From an uncultured Devosia sp. (GTDB taxonomy: Bacteria > Pseudomonadota > Alphaproteobacteria > Rhizobiales > Devosiaceae), in assembly GCA_946481445.1 (NCBI GenBank), contig CAMLOA010000042.1, forward strand, positions 1-9,397: DNA of 9,397 nt, written 5' to 3'. Position numbers and translations under genes: made by a program. The notes under the pieces are model-generated. The model had not been told where the DNA came from, made no database searches, and worked only from the letters and a program-made list of their open reading frames with translations. Below, one piece after another: positions 5,690 through 9,397 of this stretch; position 1 is the first letter of the stretch, and each line of letters starts with the position of its first letter.

Positions 5690-6463
5690 ATGAAGACCTA
5701 TACAGTCAACCAGCTGGCGCAGATGGCCGGAATTTCGGTTCGGGCGCTGCACCACTATGACGAGATCGGCCTTCTGAGGCCCGCGTTCACTGGCGAGAAC
5801 CGCTATCGCTACTACGGCGAAGAGGAATTGCTGCGCCTGCAGCAGATCCTCATCCATCGCGAACTCGATATTCCCCTGGCGGAGATCGGAGCCATTCTCG
5901 ATGCGCCGGGGTTTGACCGGGTCGACGCGCTGCACCGGCAGCGCGAAAGGCTCGAAGAGCGGGCGAAGCGCTACGCCAGCATGGTCAAGACGATCGACCG
6001 CACGATCGCCAGACTGAAAGGAGAGCGTGCCATGAAGGACGCTGATTTGTACTCGGGCGTGGTGTCGCCCGAAAAGCAGGCCGAATACGAGGCCTGGCTC
6101 GTTGATCGATACGGCTCTGCCATGGAAGCGGACATCGAGCGGAGCCGCAAGGCCATGGCAGAGATGTCGGACACCGAACGCTCGGAGATGATGGCCAGCC
6201 TCAAATCGATCGAGGATGGACTGGCCGAGGCGATGCGGCGCGGACTGCCGCCGCAGGCGACCGCCCTGGACCCGATGATCGAGCGGCACCGTGGCTGGGT
6301 CGCGGCCGCCTGGGGCCGCGATTGCGGGCCGCAGGCCTATGCTGGCCTCGCCGACGTCTATGAACATCCCGACTTCCAGCAGCGGTATGAAGCCATTGGA
6401 ACCGGCTTTGCCCACTATCTGGTGACGGCGATGCGCGCCTGGGCGAAACGGCAGGCCAGCTAG
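5690..6463 (+). CDS. MerR-family regulator with TipAS effector-binding domain (TipAL-like)
   Basis: This 257-residue transcription regulator has an N-terminal MerR winged helix-turn-helix (residues 3-72; YTVNQLAQMAGISVRALHHY, then a GENRYRYY wing), a dimerising helix of about 78-110, and a TipAS antibiotic-recognition domain (about 115-257). TipAL of Streptomyces senses thiopeptides through a reactive cysteine. Here the TipAS domain has a single cysteine, Cys212 in RDCG, which aligns with the YDCG cysteine of TipAS as I remember that sequence. HRGWVAAAWGRDCG and the YEHPDFQQRYE region also fit. Caulobacter SkgA is a related alphaproteobacterial protein. GTG 5678 is an alternative start, but ATG 5690 begins the usual MKTYTV. 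A dyad within an upstream 19-bp spacer (5631-5661) suggests autoregulation. A strong internal ribosome site and ATG (6032) could yield the C-terminal domain alone. Confidence 0.92.
   Translation: MKTYTVNQLAQMAGISVRALHHYDEIGLLRPAFTGENRYRYYGEEELLRLQQILIHRELDIPLAEIGAILDAPGFDRVDALHRQRERLEERAKRYASMVKTIDRTIARLKGERAMKDADLYSGVVSPEKQAEYEAWLVDRYGSAMEADIERSRKAMAEMSDTERSEMMASLKSIEDGLAEAMRRGLPPQATALDPMIERHRGWVAAAWGRDCGPQAYAGLADVYEHPDFQQRYEAIGTGFAHYLVTAMRAWAKRQAS
6018..6034 (+). promoter_or_regulatory. Internal ribosome binding site and in-frame ATG for a TipAS-like short product
   Basis: AAGGAG at 6018-6023 lies eight bases before an ATG at 6032 that is in frame with the regulator (Met115). It is a better Shine-Dalgarno than the one in front of the full-length start. 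Initiation here would give 143 residues (6032-6463), exactly the effector-binding domain. The short TipAS form of Streptomyces is of almost the same size and is made the same way. Expression here is inferred. Confidence 0.55.
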
Positions 6464-6468
6464 AACGG

Positions 6469-6493
6469 GGCGCCGGCTTCACAAGCCGGCGCC
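6469..6493 (+). terminator. Strong GC hairpin between the regulator and the EamA gene
   Basis: GGCGCCGGCTT (6469-6479) and AAGCCGGCGCC (6483-6493) form a perfect 11-bp stem with a three-base loop, starting six bases after the regulator's stop. No T-run follows (next bases GCCTCGC), so it is not a standard intrinsic terminator. It may stop transcription weakly, protect the upstream mRNA 3' end, or attenuate the gene starting 19 bases later. Confidence 0.5.
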
Positions 6494-6512
6494 GCCTCGC
6501 TAGGACTGGCGC

Positions 6513-7415
6513 ATGACCAGACCCAACACCGCTGTCGCCCTGTGGCTTGCGACCTTTGCCCTTGTTGCCATGGCCGCGATGTCGGCAGCCATTCACAGGG
6601 CAGCCGAGGTGGCTCCCGTGGGACAGCTGGTATTCTGGCGCAGCTTCGTCGCGCTGGGCCCCATCGTCGCCTACATGGCCCTGCGCGGGCAGTTGGGGGC
6701 GTCGCGGCGCACGAAGTATCCCCACAAGCACCTCATCCGCGGATTGCTGGGCTGTGCGGTGATGTTCTTCTCGTTCATCTCGCTGGCCTACCTGTCGGTC
6801 GGCCTGGCCACGGCCCTCAGCTACCTGGCGCCGATCCTGTCGATCTTTGCGGCCATTCTGCTGCTGCGGGAGAGGCCTGGCCTGACGATCTTCGTCGGCG
6901 TGGCGCTCGGGTTCGGCGGCATATTGCTGATGCTTTATCCCTCCCTGGTCGGCGCCGAGGTGCGCGACGGCACCTTGATCGGCGTGGCGGCCGGGGTGGC
7001 AATGGCAGCCACCAATGCCCTGTCCCGCGTGCAGGTGAAGGACCTGACGCGCACCGACCCGCCCGCCAGCATTGCGCTGTCTTTCGCCGTGATCTGCAGC
7101 CTGGTCGGGCTGGCGACGGCGCCATTTGGCTGGGCGGAACTCGACCCCCAGATCTTCTTGCTGCTGGCCGGTGCGGGTCTGCTCGGCGGCGTGGGCCACA
7201 TCCTGATGATGGAGGCCGTTGCACGGGCGCCCGTCTCGATACTGGCCGCGTTCGAGTATACCGGCATCGTCTGGGCCTTCCTGTTCGACATTGCGTTTCT
7301 GGGCGTGGTGCTGGACGTTTGGTCTGTCGGTGGAGCGCTGGTCGTTGTCGCTGCCGCCGTTCTGGTGGCCTATGGGCAGGGGCGGTTTTCGCGCGTGCCC
7401 GCAGCGGCGGAGTAG
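6513..7415 (+). CDS. DMT-superfamily transporter with two EamA domains
   Basis: This 300-residue inner-membrane protein has about ten hydrophobic helices arranged as two EamA repeats (roughly residues 9-142 and 155-290). It is of the length usual for drug/metabolite exporters of this family. Landmarks are the WRSF segment after helix 2, the AYLSVGLATALSYLAPI stretch with the LLRERPG turn closing repeat one, and the matching ARAPVSILAAFEYTGIVWAFLFD stretch in repeat two. EamA proteins export amino acids, purines, cysteine pathway products or other small metabolites; the substrate cannot be read from the sequence. An AGGA ribosome site (6502-6505) is seven bases before the ATG. The gene is preceded by a strong hairpin and followed after 3 bases by the PUA/ASCH-like gene, so those two are probably translationally coupled. 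Whether it answers to the upstream TipA-like regulator is unknown. Confidence 0.92.
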   Translation: MTRPNTAVALWLATFALVAMAAMSAAIHRAAEVAPVGQLVFWRSFVALGPIVAYMALRGQLGASRRTKYPHKHLIRGLLGCAVMFFSFISLAYLSVGLATALSYLAPILSIFAAILLLRERPGLTIFVGVALGFGGILLMLYPSLVGAEVRDGTLIGVAAGVAMAATNALSRVQVKDLTRTDPPASIALSFAVICSLVGLATAPFGWAELDPQIFLLLAGAGLLGGVGHILMMEAVARAPVSILAAFEYTGIVWAFLFDIAFLGVVLDVWSVGGALVVVAAAVLVAYGQGRFSRVPAAAE

Positions 7416-7418
7416 GGG

Positions 7419-7985
7419 ATGCTGATCCGGCCGGTCGATTTCGAACGCATCAAGGCCGGGGCGGTCGATACGGCGTTCCGGCGCTGGACACGGCCGACGG
7501 TCAGGGCTGGCGGTACGCTGACCACATCGATGGGCGTGCTGGCCATAGAGGCGGTCGATGCCGTGGCCGCGAGCGACATCGGTGCCGAAGACGTTCGCCG
7601 CGCGGGATTTGTCGACCACCAGACCCTGATGGCCCAGCTCGACAGCGGTCGGACGGGAACAATCTACCGCATCCGGATGCACTATGTTGGCGACGATCCG
7701 CGCGCGGGCCTGCGGCAGGCTGTGGATGATCTGGACGCGGTGGAAGCGGCACTGGCCCGCCTGGACGCGCGCGGCGCCTGGACCAGACAGGTGCTGGGCC
7801 TGATCGAGGCCCGCCCGGCAACACTGGCGCAGACCCTGGCCGATGCAATGGGCATGGAGAAGCTCAAGTTCAAGAACCGTGTCCGCCAGCTCAAGGGGCT
7901 GGGGCTGACGGAAAGCCTTGAGGTCGGCTACCGGCTGTCGCCACGCGGCGCGGCCCTGCTGGCGCGGTGGCGGGCCGCAGACTAG
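7419..7985 (+). CDS. PUA/ASCH-like domain fused to a winged-helix-like region, function unknown
   Basis: This is a 188-residue soluble protein. Residues 1-92 are a paralogue of the 94-residue protein at 667-951, sharing ERIKAG, FRRW-RP-V, GTL, RAGF and the closing RI strand. This part looks like an ASCH/PUA-type domain by pattern. Residues 98-120 are helical and acidic. Residues 121-186 look like a winged helix-turn-helix: a helix WTRQVLGLIEA, a likely HTH around ATLAQTLADAMGMEKLKFKNRV, a further helix ending in LKGLG, and a short wing with YRLSPRGAALL. It could join ligand or RNA sensing to nucleic-acid binding, but this is inference. GGAG at 7409-7412, inside the end of the EamA gene, is a ribosome site six bases from the ATG. 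Only 3 bases separate the two genes. Confidence 0.82.
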   Translation: MLIRPVDFERIKAGAVDTAFRRWTRPTVRAGGTLTTSMGVLAIEAVDAVAASDIGAEDVRRAGFVDHQTLMAQLDSGRTGTIYRIRMHYVGDDPRAGLRQAVDDLDAVEAALARLDARGAWTRQVLGLIEARPATLAQTLADAMGMEKLKFKNRVRQLKGLGLTESLEVGYRLSPRGAALLARWRAAD

Positions 7986-8049
7986 GTCCGCACGCTTTGG
8001 ATCGATTGGCCGCCTGGCGCATTGGTTTTCCGTGCGACCGGGCAGCGGC

Positions 8050-8433
8050 ATGGACAATTCTCTGACACCTATCCTGTTATTCTGGATCACCCGCGGCATT
8101 GAATGGTGTGGTATCGCCATCATTTTGGGCGGCCTGATCTTCGGATCGCTGCGCTTCGTTCGGGTCGCCCTAGCCGGTTTGGCTGACGAGGGGCAGTTCA
8201 GGCGGTACCGGGCCGATGTCGGCCGAGGTATCCTCCTGGGTCTCGAATTCCTCGTTGCAGCCGACATCATCGCCACGGTCGCCATCGAGCCGAGCCTGGA
8301 GAGCCTCGCCATCCTGGCTGGGATCGTCGCGATCCGGACTTTCCTCAGTCTTTCGCTCGAAGTCGAGGTCTCCGGCCGCTGGCCCTGGCAGCAGCCTCCG
8401 GCAGAGGTGAAACAGCGGCAGAGCTCGAAGTGA
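8050..8433 (+). CDS. DUF1622 family membrane protein
   Basis: This is a 127-residue integral membrane protein with three hydrophobic helices (about 8-34, 60-80 and 83-103). It carries the family's characteristic block: LLGLEFLVAADIIATV (62-77), a loop with PSLESL, IRTFLSLSLEVEV (95-107), then GRWPW. DUF1622 proteins are widespread and have no known function. The open frame begins earlier (7918), but that stretch overlaps the previous gene and has no family similarity. ATG 8050 gives the normal length, although its ribosome site is weak (only GGGCAGCGG precedes it). A 64-base gap separates it from the preceding gene. It ends three bases before the stop of the convergent gluconokinase gene. Confidence 0.9.
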   Translation: MDNSLTPILLFWITRGIEWCGIAIILGGLIFGSLRFVRVALAGLADEGQFRRYRADVGRGILLGLEFLVAADIIATVAIEPSLESLAILAGIVAIRTFLSLSLEVEVSGRWPWQQPPAEVKQRQSSK

Positions 8434-8436
8434 GCC

Positions 8437-8985
8437 CTACTGCCAGCGCTTGAAGGCCTTGAGGTGGTCCAGGGCCTTGGTCACGGTCTGGGTGATCTTC
8501 TCGACGCTATCGGTCACCGGGACCACCAGGACGTTCTCGTGCTCAGGGTCCGGCACTTCGAGGCTGGCGAACTGGCTGTCGAGCAGGCTGGTGGGCATGT
8601 ATTCATGCTTCCGGCGAGCCATACGCTCCCCGATCAGCTCCCGGGAGCCTTCGAGATAGACGAAGGTGACGGGCTCGCCCGCCTTGGCGGTGAGGTAGTC
8701 GCGATAGGCGCGGCGCAGCGCGGAGCAGGCGCCCACGGCCGCACCCTTTCGTTCGGCGGCCTCGTGCAAGGCCGAGGCGAGCCTGTCCAGCCAGGGCCAG
8801 CGATCCTCATCGGTGAGCGGAATGCCGGCCCGCATCTTTTCCACATTCGCTTCCGGATGATAGCCGTCGCCATCGAGGAAGGGCACGTGCAGCCGCCGGC
8901 CAAGGGATTGCCCAACGGTGGACTTGCCCGAGGAGCTGACACCCATGACGACAATGATGCGGGCCTGCGGGTGACGGGTGCTCAT
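8437..8985 (-). CDS. gntK: Gluconokinase
   Basis: This 182-residue cytosolic kinase phosphorylates D-gluconate with ATP to 6-phosphogluconate, feeding the Entner-Doudoroff or pentose phosphate pathway. The P-loop GVSSSGKST is at residues 15-23. The family-specific FLDGDGYHPEANVEKM (36-51) and PLTDEDRWPWL (56-66) follow, then CSALRRAYRDYL (87-98), ERMARRKHEYMPTSLLDSQ (120-138) and the LEVPD segment. The length agrees with GntK/IdnK (about 175 residues). The frame runs upstream to 9105, but ATG 8985 has an excellent ribosome site (AGGAGGAG with about seven bases of spacing) and starts just before the P-loop strand. No gluconate transporter or GntR regulator is in the window. It converges on the DUF1622 gene and is divergent from the small secreted protein gene. 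Confidence 0.95.
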   Translation of the reverse strand: MSTRHPQARIIVVMGVSSSGKSTVGQSLGRRLHVPFLDGDGYHPEANVEKMRAGIPLTDEDRWPWLDRLASALHEAAERKGAAVGACSALRRAYRDYLTAKAGEPVTFVYLEGSRELIGERMARRKHEYMPTSLLDSQFASLEVPDPEHENVLVVPVTDSVEKITQTVTKALDHLKAFKRWQ

Positions 8986-9116
8986 CGTGGGTCTCCTCCT
9001 GATCTCAAGCCTTGAACGGTGAATGAATGCGCCAGCAAGCACGGGTGCATCGGTGCCGTGGCAGCCTGGCCTGGCGTCGCGCGACGGCGCAGATCCGATC
9101 TTCAAGGAGAGATGCG

Positions 9117-9380
9117 ATGAAAGCCTCAGTCATACTCGCTGCCAGTGCGTTGTTCGCCTGTCCGGTCCTTGCCGCCGACAACCACTACTCTACCTCGACC
9201 AAGCTCAATATCGGCCAGTTCGCCGGCAACTGCACCAGCATGGGCGGGGATTACACGTCTCATGGCAGCAATGCCGGAACCTGCAAGACCGATTCCGGAC
9301 TGGACGTGACCTGTGCCCGCGAAAGCGGCATCACCACCTGTTCGGGCAATGTCCCCAAGTCGCCCAAGACTCCGGATTGA
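9117..9380 (+). CDS. Small secreted protein with four cysteines
   Basis: This encodes 87 residues starting with a Sec signal peptide (Lys2, hydrophobic 4-18, likely cut after VLA at 19 or the next Ala). The mature part of about 67 residues has four cysteines, Cys39, Cys56, Cys66 and Cys75, probably paired as two disulfides in the periplasm. It is rich in Ser, Thr, Gly and Asn, with a repeated TC motif (TCK, TCA, TCS) and a Pro/Lys tail. I do not recognise a family. The ribosome site GGAG (9106-9109) is seven bases before ATG 9117. A second ATG at 9112 is out of frame. The open frame extends to 9027, but that part lacks a ribosome site and would bury the signal peptide. The remaining 17 bases of the window hold nothing recognisable. 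Confidence 0.8.
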   Translation: MKASVILAASALFACPVLAADNHYSTSTKLNIGQFAGNCTSMGGDYTSHGSNAGTCKTDSGLDVTCARESGITTCSGNVPKSPKTPD

Positions 9381-9397
9381 ATCACACTGTCGCCGTG

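Noticed and set aside
4126..6415. Two long minus-strand frames (405 and 429 residues) opposite the CHAD, CYTH and MerR genes
   Set aside because: Both are antisense to well-supported genes and have no motifs of their own.
6201..8312. 703-residue open frame on the minus strand opposite the EamA and PUA/ASCH-like genes
   Set aside because: Its product is a low-complexity Arg/Gln/His/Pro/Gly-rich sequence typical of an antisense frame in GC-rich DNA, and the opposite strand encodes recognisable proteins.

Overview
The window is chromosomal DNA from a GC-rich alphaproteobacterium, probably of the Hyphomicrobiales. The Devosia group is a guess from overall flavour, not a proven placement. Support comes from the strong GC bias at third codon positions, a tRNA gene with an encoded CCA end, a DUF1622 membrane protein, and a promoter with the EcfG general-stress layout (GGAAC-N16-CGTT) in front of csbD. 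No phage, insertion-sequence, CRISPR or rRNA features are visible. Genes are tightly packed and no gap is longer than about 175 bases.

Left part (1-3621): a tRNA-Leu(UAA) gene is followed by a RidA-family gene whose stop overlaps the start of a 94-residue protein with a PUA/ASCH-like look. Converging on these are two minus-strand genes: an RluA-type pseudouridine synthase and, downstream of it, a secreted protein of unknown function. Divergent from rluA is csbD, with an EcfG-like promoter and a clear intrinsic terminator. The terminator is shared back to back with a convergent dihydrofolate-reductase-like (RibD C-terminal) oxidoreductase.

Middle part (3735-6463): a plus-strand run encodes an O6-alkylguanine-DNA alkyltransferase, a CHAD-domain protein and a CYTH-domain triphosphatase. 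The last two overlap by 11 bases and look like a split version of the polyphosphate-linked CYTH-CHAD module. Next is a MerR regulator with a TipAS-type C-terminal domain. This is the most interesting locus. A near-perfect dyad lies in the 19-bp spacer of a candidate promoter in front of it. Inside the gene, an ideal Shine-Dalgarno sequence precedes an in-frame ATG that would release the 143-residue effector-binding domain alone, as Streptomyces tipA does with TipAL and TipAS.

Right part (6469-9397): after a strong GC hairpin comes an EamA-type exporter gene. It is followed 3 bases later by a second, longer member of the PUA/ASCH-like family, here with an added C-terminal winged-helix-like region. 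A DUF1622 membrane protein follows, then a convergent gluconokinase gene, and divergently from that a small secreted four-cysteine protein. The two PUA/ASCH-like proteins are clear paralogues: 32 of the first 66 residues are identical in a hand alignment without gaps.
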